Assembly (NCBI RefSeq): GCF_001552255.1
Contig: NZ_BCQV01000019.1
Coordinates: 1-64,000, forward strand
Length of the DNA: 64,000 nt
Source of the DNA: Alicyclobacillus shizuokensis NBRC 103103
GTDB taxonomy: Bacteria > Bacillota > Bacilli > Alicyclobacillales > Alicyclobacillaceae
Direction: 5' to 3'
A program made the translations under genes and the position numbers. This document shows positions 18,302-26,219 of this stretch, in pieces (the stretch's first letter is position 1; each line of letters opens with the position of its first letter). The notes under the pieces are model-generated. The model had not been told where the DNA came from. It made no database searches and worked only from the letters and a program-made list of their open reading frames with translations.

Positions 18302-19765
18302 GTGAACGAATCGGACCGTACTCCGGGGATTCACCTCGACATCAATCAAGAGGTGTTTCTCGACGTGGTCCGCGACGGAGACGTGATTGAGGACGCAACC
18401 GTCGCCACCGAGGTCACGTCGTTTGAACGCATTGGGGACGCGTACGTGCTGGAAGGAGCCATCGTATTTGCCGGTTACATTCAGCGCGGGGAAGCGGGAG
18501 CGGATGAACAGGGACAGGAGATGGACGATATCCTCGGGTTCGGGATGACGGACGGCAGCGTGGAACACGTGCACCACCGGATGCCGTTCACTTTCCGCGT
18601 GCCGGTCGACGGCCAGCCGCGCAGCGTGATGAACGTGACCAGTCGCATTGCCAGATGGAAGCTGGAGGTCGTGGGCACCGGCTGGGTACGTGTGGTGGCC
18701 GATTTGGCGATCTTCGGCTTGAATGCGGAAGAAGGCTACCACTTTCAGTGCGGAGCGCAAGAAGAAGGAGACGTGTGGTTTGGCCAGGCGCCTCAGTTGG
18801 ATGCCAGCGAGGATACGGACTGGGTGGATTCGCCCCAGAACCGGCTGCTGGCAGACGAGCCCAGTGAGGTTTCGGACAGTGCTTCGATGAAGTCAGGTCA
18901 GAGCGAGGGGGCCCAGCAAGAATTTGAATTGTTACGCGGATCCGCGCAAGGTGACGATTCGGCGGACGCCATCAGCTGGGCCCGCGGCGGCGCGGATGCA
19001 CAAGCGCCGCAGCCAGAGGGCCAAGGGGAACCTGATTCTCTCCCCGGAGAGTTGAAGCGCTATGATCGGGCCCTTGCCGGCAGCGGTCGGGAGTCACAGT
19101 CACCGGTTCATTCCGAAGCGGAACCGGAGCAGGAACATGTGCGCCAACCGTCGCCCGAGCCCGGGGACGCGCGGACACGGCGGGAGGAGGAAGTGAGCGG
19201 GGCTGCGGGTTTGCAGGAACCGCCGGTGCGAGAATCAGCCAGCGAAGAGGACACGGCGATTGCCGAGTTTGAATTTGAACACCAGCTTTCGGCCGATGAG
19301 ATCCGGCGACCCCCCGCCACACTGGCGGAAGCGGGATCGCTGGATACGGTGCGTGATGGCACAGTCGCAGGCTCGCCGGCGGCCGCAGGCTTCGGACCGC
19401 AGATTCGCTACGGGGGATGGCCGGACGAGCGGGACCTGCTCGGCGACAGGGATGGGCGCCCAGCCGCTGCGGCGGACTCGGTTTCCTTGGAGTCGGCCCC
19501 AGGCGACGGGGCGGCGACGGCGGCCGACGCTGATTGGGAGCGGGCCGAAGACAAACCTGGAGTCGGCCACATGTGGTCGTTCGTCGACTTCAGTGCGCCC
19601 GAACGGACGTACACCATGCGCTTTGCGATTGTGCTCGAGGAAGAATCGGTGGATGACCTGGCTGAACGGCTGGGCTGTAGCAAGCAGGAGTTGCTGCGGA
19701 TCAATCGCCTGTCGTCCGGAACCACCCTGTATGCTGGTCAGACGCTGCTCATCCCCAGCCGCTAA
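18302..19765 (+). CDS. spoVID: Stage VI sporulation protein D, spore-coat encasement factor
   Basis: A 487-residue protein. The N-terminal SpoVID domain (about 1-165) is beta-rich. The middle (about 170-430) is acidic, rich in Glu, Gly, Ser and Pro, and probably disordered. A single LysM domain ends the protein (about 437-487; LEEESVDDLAERLGCSKQEL, then GQTLLIPSR). SpoVID binds SafA and SpoIVA and drives coat proteins around the forespore, and its LysM contacts lipid II or peptidoglycan precursors. GTG 18302 follows AAGGAGGGAACC; earlier in-frame starts lack a site. The position hemL-spoVID-ysxE matches B. subtilis. Confidence 0.92.
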   Translation: MNESDRTPGIHLDINQEVFLDVVRDGDVIEDATVATEVTSFERIGDAYVLEGAIVFAGYIQRGEAGADEQGQEMDDILGFGMTDGSVEHVHHRMPFTFRVPVDGQPRSVMNVTSRIARWKLEVVGTGWVRVVADLAIFGLNAEEGYHFQCGAQEEGDVWFGQAPQLDASEDTDWVDSPQNRLLADEPSEVSDSASMKSGQSEGAQQEFELLRGSAQGDDSADAISWARGGADAQAPQPEGQGEPDSLPGELKRYDRALAGSGRESQSPVHSEAEPEQEHVRQPSPEPGDARTRREEEVSGAAGLQEPPVRESASEEDTAIAEFEFEHQLSADEIRRPPATLAEAGSLDTVRDGTVAGSPAAAGFGPQIRYGGWPDERDLLGDRDGRPAAAADSVSLESAPGDGAATAADADWERAEDKPGVGHMWSFVDFSAPERTYTMRFAIVLEEESVDDLAERLGCSKQELLRINRLSSGTTLYAGQTLLIPSR

Positions 19766-19782
19766 AGGTGGCGAGAGACAGG

Positions 19783-20787
19783 ATGCCAACGGCACGCACA
19801 CTGGATCCAGAGCTTGCGGCGTGGTGTCTGCACAGTTTCGCCTTCCCCAAGGCGCGCCTGGTGGCGAACACGGTCGAAACAAGCGGACCTTGCTCGGTGG
19901 CGGCGGCCGACGGGCGATACCAGTTGTGGACGGCGGCCAAGGAGGTGGCCGGCCTGCGCATGGCGGTGGCCGACTATGCTGCCCGGCATGGGTTTCGCCG
20001 CGTACCCCGCCCCCTGTCCAACCTGTACCATGAACGCCTGATTCCGGTGGACGAGCGGACGGTCGCCTACATCACGCTGGACTGGGACGCTCCGGCTCTA
20101 GAAGTCACCCCCACCGATGTCCGTGATGCCGCTCAAAATCTCGCCCACCTGCATGCGGCTTTGTCGGGCCTGGGCGAGACGCTGGGACAGCCCGCAGTAC
20201 TGCGGCAGCGCTACGGCACCTGGGCGTCCCGGTTCCGCCGCGGGGTGGACGCGCTGGCGCGTGTCCGCGTGCAGCTGCTGGCGAGCGATACCGTGACCCG
20301 CAAGCGGCTGCGCTCCGATTGGTTGACGCGCTGGACGGACCTGGCTGAACAGGCCCTCGAGCGGCTGCCGCGGATGGGGTACGACGACGTGGCCGAACGG
20401 GCCAGGAGGGAGCGGAGCGTGGCCTGGAACGGCTACCGCTTGGCGACCCTGGGGCGGCTTGCGGACGGGCGGATCTTCACGCGGGTCGTGGCTGATCCGG
20501 TGGGAGACGACGCGCTGTACGACCTGGCGTGTCTGTGTCGGGACATCGCCGAATCCGGACACGCCGATGGCGTCGAAGACGCCTTGGCTGGCTACCATGC
20601 CATACGCCCCCTGTCCCCGGAACAGGCGGGGCTGGTAAGGGCGTTTGCCGTCTATCCGCACCGGGGGATTGCGACCGCTTTGGGGTGGCTGTCCCAGCCG
20701 GGCCATGCGGACGATGAGGATCTCTCCTGGCGGCGCACAGCTGAGGCTCACCACAATTGTGCCCTGCGGCTTTTGGCGAACGACTAG
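19783..20787 (+). CDS. ysxE: CotS/YsxE-family spore coat-associated protein, degenerate kinase fold
   Basis: A 334-residue protein with a CotS/aminoglycoside-phosphotransferase-like layout. The position between spoVID and valS is that of ysxE. The catalytic-loop region reads VAWNGYRLATLGRLADGR, where active relatives have an HGDxxxxN-type loop, so the catalytic Asp and Asn are absent. The metal-binding DF/DY motif is not clear (VVADPVGDDALYDLA). It is therefore probably a non-catalytic coat component recruited through SpoVID. ATG 19783 was chosen over GTG 19768; neither has an ideal ribosome site, and AAAGGTGG lies 12 bases before the ATG. Confidence 0.75.
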   Translation: MPTARTLDPELAAWCLHSFAFPKARLVANTVETSGPCSVAAADGRYQLWTAAKEVAGLRMAVADYAARHGFRRVPRPLSNLYHERLIPVDERTVAYITLDWDAPALEVTPTDVRDAAQNLAHLHAALSGLGETLGQPAVLRQRYGTWASRFRRGVDALARVRVQLLASDTVTRKRLRSDWLTRWTDLAEQALERLPRMGYDDVAERARRERSVAWNGYRLATLGRLADGRIFTRVVADPVGDDALYDLACLCRDIAESGHADGVEDALAGYHAIRPLSPEQAGLVRAFAVYPHRGIATALGWLSQPGHADDEDLSWRRTAEAHHNCALRLLAND

Positions 20788-20819
20788 GTGATGGGGCATG
20801 GCGATGGAGGTGAAATTGG

Positions 20820-22211
20820 GTGTCTGCTTGGGCGCATCAAGGGCAGGCGGTGTTGAAGGACTTTGGGGCGCCGGCGGACCTGTTGGCCGAGTACCCCTGG
20901 CGCGGGCCATTACGGTTACGGGCGGCTCGCGGGGGCGTGAAAATCCGCACGGATTCGGGTTCTTTTTGGCTGCGCCGGGCGCGCGTCGGGCGGGACCAGC
21001 TGCAGGCTGCGAGTCTGTGCGCGGAAGCCGTGCACGCGCATGGATGGCGCCCCGTCCCGCGCTTTGTCCGTACGCTGTATGGCGATCCGTACGTTGTCGA
21101 TGCTTCGGGAGTGTACTATGTGACACCGTGGTTTTCCGGAAGCGTCTGTCATTTCCGGGAGAGCGGCCAGATGCAGCAGGCGGTGCAAACGCTGGCCGGG
21201 TGGCAGCGGGCGGCTCTGGGCAGTCTACCGGTCGCCGACGGGCTACCAGGCTCCACCCCGAGCGCCTGGACGGCTCGCCTGCGAGAGGGAATGGACGAGG
21301 TGCGGCGGATGGAATCGGCCGCAAACGGTGCGGATCCGACCCCTTTTCAGCGTCTGGTTGCCGGTGTGGCCGATCAACTGAAACGGCGGATTGACGAGGC
21401 GGCCGCGCAGTTGCAGCGGATCGAGTTCAGCCGCCTTGAGCAGGCCGCCAAAGCGGCTGGTCACGTGTGCCATGGCCGTTTTCACGGGGACGCGTTGTTA
21501 AACGGCGGCACAGTGACCGTTGTCGACTATGAGCGGGTGCACCCAGGGTTGCCGGAAACCGATCTTGCCAGTTGGATGCAGCGCTACCTGCCGCAGCACG
21601 ATTGGGACGTGGAATGTACCTGCCAGTTGGTTGACAAGTATCTGGGAGCGCGCAATGTGGAGGATGGCGAGCGGTCTGACGCTGTTCGGGTGCTGGCGGC
21701 ACTGCTCGCGATTCCCATGCAGAGCCTGCAGCTGGTCCGCTGGTACGTCCATGGGGCCCTGGCTTGGGAGGAAGAAGACTACGTGGACGCCCTAGAGGCC
21801 AGTCTCGAGCGGGAAGAGGGACGGATGCGCGCCATCAAGGAACTTCTGAGACGGCACGCTCTTGTTCCGACCTCCAGGGAAACAGGGGCAGAGATCGCGA
21901 TGGCCGCCGCCGCGCCCATGTCGCCCCCGCTGGATCCGGGGGCGACGGTGCACGCCGTGGCATCGGTTGTCGTTCCGGAGAAGGAGGGAACGGCGCCGCC
22001 CGCCGGAAGCACCGAAAGTGCGGGCCTCGCCTCCACCGTGGAGTCGGAGCAGGAAGCCACCCTGCAGATTCGCCTCAGCCCGAGTCAGCGTGAGCGGCTC
22101 CAACAGATCCAGGAGGAGCGCCGGCGGATGCGCGAATATCCCGACCGGGACCGGGGCATCCGCTTGTGGGGGGACGCGCGGTCGCTGGAAGAGTCGACCA
22201 AGCCCAACTGA
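20820..22211 (+). CDS. Second CotS/YsxE-family protein with C-terminal extension
   Basis: A 463-residue protein of the same fold as its upstream neighbour and 32 bases downstream of it. It starts at GTG 20820 behind GGAGGTG. The kinase-like part is about 1-345. The loop reads CHGRFHGDALL where relatives have HGDxHxxNxL, so Asp and Asn are replaced by Arg and Ala, whereas VVDYERV keeps an Asp equivalent to the metal-binding one. Residues about 350-463 are a charged, low-complexity tail ending in a basic RxxR-rich helix (SQRERLQQIQEERRRMREY). Probably a pseudokinase scaffold of the spore coat. Tandem divergence of ysxE is the simplest origin. Confidence 0.7.
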   Translation: MSAWAHQGQAVLKDFGAPADLLAEYPWRGPLRLRAARGGVKIRTDSGSFWLRRARVGRDQLQAASLCAEAVHAHGWRPVPRFVRTLYGDPYVVDASGVYYVTPWFSGSVCHFRESGQMQQAVQTLAGWQRAALGSLPVADGLPGSTPSAWTARLREGMDEVRRMESAANGADPTPFQRLVAGVADQLKRRIDEAAAQLQRIEFSRLEQAAKAAGHVCHGRFHGDALLNGGTVTVVDYERVHPGLPETDLASWMQRYLPQHDWDVECTCQLVDKYLGARNVEDGERSDAVRVLAALLAIPMQSLQLVRWYVHGALAWEEEDYVDALEASLEREEGRMRAIKELLRRHALVPTSRETGAEIAMAAAAPMSPPLDPGATVHAVASVVVPEKEGTAPPAGSTESAGLASTVESEQEATLQIRLSPSQRERLQQIQEERRRMREYPDRDRGIRLWGDARSLEESTKPN

Positions 22212-22235
22212 TGCGGGCGATGGGGGACGAGAATG

Positions 22236-22262
22236 CGCGCACCTACGCGGGTGCGCGTTTAT
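22236..22262 (+). terminator. Terminator after the ysxE-like pair
   Basis: An 8-bp stem CGCGCACC / GGTGCGCG around TACGCG, followed by TTTATTG. It faces the convergent small gene at 22273 and may serve both strands. Confidence 0.75.
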
Positions 22263-22272
22263 TGTGGATGCG

Positions 22273-22437
22273 TTAAGGCGGCGAGCTGATGAACATGGCG
22301 GCGAAAACGATGAACAGCAACAGGAGGACGAACAAGTCCAACGCACTCGGCCAGAGAATGGCGCGCAGGAACAAGAGAAAGATGGCGATGGCCAGAAGCA
22401 GTTTGACGAATCGAGCCAGGGCGTAGAAGAAACCCAT
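22273..22437 (-). CDS. 54-residue hydrophobic membrane protein of unknown function
   Basis: The start ATG (complement of 22435-22437) lies behind a strong GGGAGGAGG site, which argues for a real gene. The product is almost entirely hydrophobic, with two probable helices (about 8-28 and 33-50) joined by a short turn with RAILWPSALD. No family was recognised. It is convergent with the coat genes and divergent from the next unknown membrane gene. A spore or envelope role is a guess from location only. Confidence 0.6.
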   Translation of the reverse strand: MGFFYALARFVKLLLAIAIFLLFLRAILWPSALDLFVLLLLFIVFAAMFISSPP

Positions 22438-22616
22438 GCGGCGCCTCCTCCCGGTGCGGCTTCCCGCCGCATGACTGTCTTTATGTATATGCCGGGAGGG
22501 GGTAAAAAGGACCTGTCCAGCCCCGCGGTGGTCAGGCGAACGCAGCTTTGATAAGATAATCAAAGTACACTTGGCCGTCTGTCCATATCCTAAGGGAGCG
22601 GCCGCACATCAACGGA

Positions 22617-23150
22617 GTGGGGGATGTCCGCTTGCCGCAGTTTTGGAATGGCAATGGTGTCTGGCGCGGTTGGCACCTGAAAACGCTGGCCGTCACCGTT
22701 CTCAGTCTGGTGGTTCTGCAGCTGATCGCCAAATACGCTGTGCATTATTCATTGCTGTACACCGTAGCGTTGGCCGAAATTATCGCTTGTTATTTCGTCG
22801 TCCCGCGGGTCAAGGACCGCCCCGTGGCCAATGCCCTCGCCGCCGTCATGGCTCTGTTCGTCATCAACCTGGTGCTGCAGTTCGAATTGGAATGGTCTGT
22901 CCTCGCTCAGGTTGGTTGGCGCGCGACCGCGCTGGAGGACGGATTCGCCTTGTTGATTGGTCTGGTATGGTCCGTTCTCTATTATCGATTGAACGCTTGG
23001 TCGGAGAGAAAACGGGCGGAGGCTGAGGAAAAGCGCCGGCGTGAAGTGCCTTCGACCGAGAAGGAGCCTGCACCGCCGCAGCGCGGCCATTCGCCTTACA
23101 CCCGGCGGCGCCAGATGGAGAAGCGGAAACGAAAACAGCGCCGTCAGTAG
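22617..23150 (+). CDS. Unknown four-helix membrane protein with basic C-terminal tail
   Basis: A 177-residue protein with about four hydrophobic helices (roughly 22-45, 47-62, 70-90 and 105-122). They are followed by a strongly basic cytoplasmic tail (about 125-177) ending in a run of Lys, Arg and Gln (QMEKRKRKQRRQ). The start is uncertain: GTG 22617 has no well-spaced ribosome site, and TTG 22632 would use the G-rich stretch 22614-22623. No conserved domain was recognised. The gene lies between the ysxE-like pair and the valS T-box, where B. subtilis has no such gene. Confidence 0.6.
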   Translation: MGDVRLPQFWNGNGVWRGWHLKTLAVTVLSLVVLQLIAKYAVHYSLLYTVALAEIIACYFVVPRVKDRPVANALAAVMALFVINLVLQFELEWSVLAQVGWRATALEDGFALLIGLVWSVLYYRLNAWSERKRAEAEEKRRREVPSTEKEPAPPQRGHSPYTRRRQMEKRKRKQRRQ

Positions 23151-23153
23151 CCC

Positions 23154-23182
23154 TTGACACGGGGCATGAGGGTGTATACAAT
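23154..23182 (+). promoter_or_regulatory. SigA promoter of the valS leader
   Basis: A perfect TTGACA (23154-23159), a 17-bp spacer and TACAAT (23177-23182). It starts inside the last codon region of the preceding gene. Confidence 0.85.
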
Positions 23183-23188
23183 ACGGGG

Positions 23189-23455
23189 CAAATCCGCCAT
23201 TGTCGAGCTGTGACGGGAAGGAGTAGGCGTGCCTCCTTCGTACAGAGAGGACGGTCGCAGGCTGGAAGCCGTCTCGAAGCGCATGCTGAAGTCGTCCCTG
23301 AGCTGTCTTCGGACCGGCTACACCCCGGTATCGGTGTATGAGGGCTCGCATCTCTCCACGCCTCGCCCGTTGCTGTCGGCATGGAATGAGGTGCGGGAAG
23401 TCAGGTGGTACCGCGAAAGCAACCTTTCGTCCTGATGGGCGAAAGGTTTTTCTTA
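23189..23455 (+). promoter_or_regulatory. T-box riboswitch controlling valS
   Basis: The leader has the T-box landmarks in order: GGAAGGAGTA (stem I lower part), CAGAGAG, CTGGAA, and a specifier region TGAAGTCGTCCCTGAG. The conserved T-box AGGTGGTACCGCG follows at 23403-23415, then a terminator stem AACCTTTCG / CGAAAGGTT (23421-23429, 23440-23448) with a T run. The specifier is GTC (23291-23293, or the adjacent GTC 23294-23296), a valine codon matching tRNA-Val(GAC). Uncharged tRNA-Val would stabilise the antiterminator and switch on valS. Confidence 0.93.
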
Positions 23456-23522
23456 TTTCTATTCGATTGTCGATAGGGAAGGTCGCGCTCCAACGCGGCC
23501 GTCCCCACTCAGGAGGAGAATC

Positions 23523-26183
23523 ATGACAGAGACGACGCATGAACCTTTGTCGAAAGTGTACAATCCGGCCGATGTCGAGCTGAACATGTATCGGTTTTGG
23601 GAGGGCCATGGGTACTTTCAGCCTGTGGGAGATGTCTCGCGCAGCGCTTTTTCCATCGTCATGCCGCCTCCCAATGTGACGGGGCAGTTGCACCTGGGGC
23701 ACGCTTGGGACCTCACACTGCAGGACGTCATCGTCCGCTTCCGACGGATGCAGGGGTACGACACCGTGTGGGTGCCGGGGACGGATCATGCCGGCATTGC
23801 CACCCAGGCCCGTGTGGAGAAGGCGTTGCAAGAGGAAGAGGGGGTTTCCCGGCACGACCTGGGGAGAGACCCATTTGTGCAGCGCGTGTGGGCATGGAAG
23901 GAACAGTACGGCAACCGCATCACGAACCAGGTGCGGCGGCTGGGCGCCTCCTGTGACTGGTCCCGCGAGCGCTTCACGATGGACGAGGGCCTATCGACGG
24001 CGGTGCGGGAGGTGTTCGTGCGGCTGTATGAGCGGGGGCTGATCTATCGCGGGCAGCGCATCATCAACTGGTGTCCGCGCTGCGCCACCGCCTTGTCGGA
24101 CATCGAAGTGGAGCACACCGACGTGCCGGGGCACCTGTACTACGTGCGTTATCCGCTCGTCGACGGGGACGGCGGGGTCACCATCGCGACCACGCGACCG
24201 GAGACCATGTTTGCCGATGTGGCGGTCGCCGTGCATCCCGACGATGATCGCTACGCGGCCATGGTGGGCAAGCGGCTGGCGCTGCCGTTGGTGGGCCGCG
24301 AGATCCCGGTTCTGGCCGACGCCTACGTAGACCCCGAGTATGGAACTGGATGCCTGAAGATCACGCCCGCGCACGATCCGAACGACTTTGAAGTCGGCCA
24401 GCGCCACGGCCTGGACGTGCTGCAGTGCATCGGGGCCGACGGCCGCCTGACGGAGCTTGCGGGTCCGTATCAGGGGCTGGATAGGGAGGAGGCGCGGCGT
24501 CGGGTGGTGGAGGAGCTCAGGCAGCAGGGGTACCTGGTGCGGGTGGAAGAGATCACGCACGCTGTCGGCCACTGCAGCCGTTGCGATACGGTCGTCGAGC
24601 CGTTGCTCTCGATGCAATGGTTTGTCCGCATGCAGCCGTTGGCGGCCCCGGTACTTGCGGCCGTGGCCGACGGTCGCTTGCAGTTTGTCCCGGAGCGGTT
24701 TGCAAAGGTGTTTGTTCACTGGCTGGAGAACGTGCGCGACTGGTGCATATCCCGGCAGCTGTGGTGGGGGCACCGCATCCCCGCTTGGTACTGCGACGGC
24801 TGCGGGCAGATCAGCGTGGCCCGGGAGACGGTGCAGGCGTGCCCCCACTGCGGTTCCCAGCAGGTCCATCAGGATGAGGACGTTCTCGACACATGGTTTT
24901 CCTCGGCGCTGTGGCCGTTCTCAACCCTCGGCTGGCCCGCCGATACGGAGGACTTGCGGCGTTACTACCCGAACAGCGTGCTCGTGACCGGTTATGATAT
25001 CCTGTTTTTCTGGGTGGCGCGCATGGCCTTCATGGGCGTTGAGTTTACCGGAGAAGTTCCGTTCCATAAGGTGGTTTTGCACGGGCTCATCCGGGATGCG
25101 CAAGGCCGTAAGATGTCAAAGAGCCTGGGCAACGGGGTGGACCCGTTGGAGGTCATTGATCAGTACGGGGCCGATGCGCTGCGCTTCACATTGACGACTG
25201 GATCGTCGCCTGGAAATGATCAGAGATTCTACGACGAACGGGTTCAAGGCAGCCGCAACTTTATCAATAAGGTGTGGAACGCGGCCCGGTTTGTCTACCT
25301 GAACCTGCCCCCGGCGGAGGGTATGCCCGAATGGGATCCGGCTTCCTTGACCATTGCGGATCGGTGGATTTTGACGCGTTTGGCAGAAGTCGTGACCGAA
25401 GTGACCGACCACCTGGAGCGTTACGATTTGGGTGAGGCAGGGCGCATTCTGTACGATTTCACATGGGATGAGTTTTGCGATTGGTACATCGAGTTCACGA
25501 AGCTCTCCCTGTACGGCCAGGACGAAGCGGCCAAGGCGCAGACGCGGGCGGTGTTGGTGACTGTACTGGACACGCTGCTGAGGCTGCTGCATCCGTTTAT
25601 CCCCTTCGTGACCGAGCGCATCTGGGAGACTCTGCCGGTGTCGGGGGAGGCCTTGATTCGCGCTCCGTGGCCGGACGCGACGGCGTTTGTTCGCGATGAG
25701 GAAGCGGTGCGTCAGATTCGCGTGGTCATGGAAGCCATTCGGGCGGTGCGCAACATTCGGGCGGATTTGAACGTGTCTCCCGGAAAATCGGTGGCGATGT
25801 CCATCCGTTGCCAGGATGCGGGGACGGAAGCCTTGTTTCAAAGCGTGGAACCGTATCTTGTGCGTTTTGGCAACCTGAATCGGGTGGAGATTGGTGTGGG
25901 CATCGAGTTGCCCGGTCAGGCCATGACAGCGGTGGTCAACGGGGCGGAGATCGCCCTGCCCTTGGCCGATTTGGTGGACTTGGCGATAGAACGGGAGCGG
26001 ATGCAGCGCGAGCGCGAGCGCCTGCTGGCTGAGGTGCAGAGGGTTGAGCGGAAGTTGGCCAATGCGCAGTTTGTCGCCAAGGCTCCACCTCACGTGGTGG
26101 AGGCGGAGCGTGCAAAGGGAGCGGAGTACCGAGCCAAGTTGGCGGCGGTGGAGGAGCGGCTCCGGCGCTTGGCCAGTTCCTGA
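23523..26183 (+). CDS. valS: Valyl-tRNA synthetase
   Basis: An 886-residue class-I synthetase. The HIGH-type signature is HLGH (57-60) within PPPNVTGQLHLGHAW. The KMSKS motif is at 530-534, with the CP1 editing domain between (TTRPETMFADVAVAVHP). The C-terminal coiled coil of about 65 residues typical of ValRS is present (ERMQRERERLLAEVQRVERK). ATG 23523 follows CAGGAGGAG. It charges tRNA-Val and is governed by the T-box leader. Transcription probably continues into folC 36 bases later. Confidence 0.98.
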   Translation: MTETTHEPLSKVYNPADVELNMYRFWEGHGYFQPVGDVSRSAFSIVMPPPNVTGQLHLGHAWDLTLQDVIVRFRRMQGYDTVWVPGTDHAGIATQARVEKALQEEEGVSRHDLGRDPFVQRVWAWKEQYGNRITNQVRRLGASCDWSRERFTMDEGLSTAVREVFVRLYERGLIYRGQRIINWCPRCATALSDIEVEHTDVPGHLYYVRYPLVDGDGGVTIATTRPETMFADVAVAVHPDDDRYAAMVGKRLALPLVGREIPVLADAYVDPEYGTGCLKITPAHDPNDFEVGQRHGLDVLQCIGADGRLTELAGPYQGLDREEARRRVVEELRQQGYLVRVEEITHAVGHCSRCDTVVEPLLSMQWFVRMQPLAAPVLAAVADGRLQFVPERFAKVFVHWLENVRDWCISRQLWWGHRIPAWYCDGCGQISVARETVQACPHCGSQQVHQDEDVLDTWFSSALWPFSTLGWPADTEDLRRYYPNSVLVTGYDILFFWVARMAFMGVEFTGEVPFHKVVLHGLIRDAQGRKMSKSLGNGVDPLEVIDQYGADALRFTLTTGSSPGNDQRFYDERVQGSRNFINKVWNAARFVYLNLPPAEGMPEWDPASLTIADRWILTRLAEVVTEVTDHLERYDLGEAGRILYDFTWDEFCDWYIEFTKLSLYGQDEAAKAQTRAVLVTVLDTLLRLLHPFIPFVTERIWETLPVSGEALIRAPWPDATAFVRDEEAVRQIRVVMEAIRAVRNIRADLNVSPGKSVAMSIRCQDAGTEALFQSVEPYLVRFGNLNRVEIGVGIELPGQAMTAVVNGAEIALPLADLVDLAIERERMQRERERLLAEVQRVERKLANAQFVAKAPPHVVEAERAKGAEYRAKLAAVEERLRRLASS

Positions 26184-26219
26184 TGGCAAGTGTCTCCCGG
26201 ACAGCGAGGCGAATACATT

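Noticed and set aside
22483-22491. Minus-strand CATATACAT, identical to the spoIIIAA -10, upstream of the 54-residue ORF
   Set aside because: No sigma-E-like -35 at 13-15 bp, so a promoter call is not supported.
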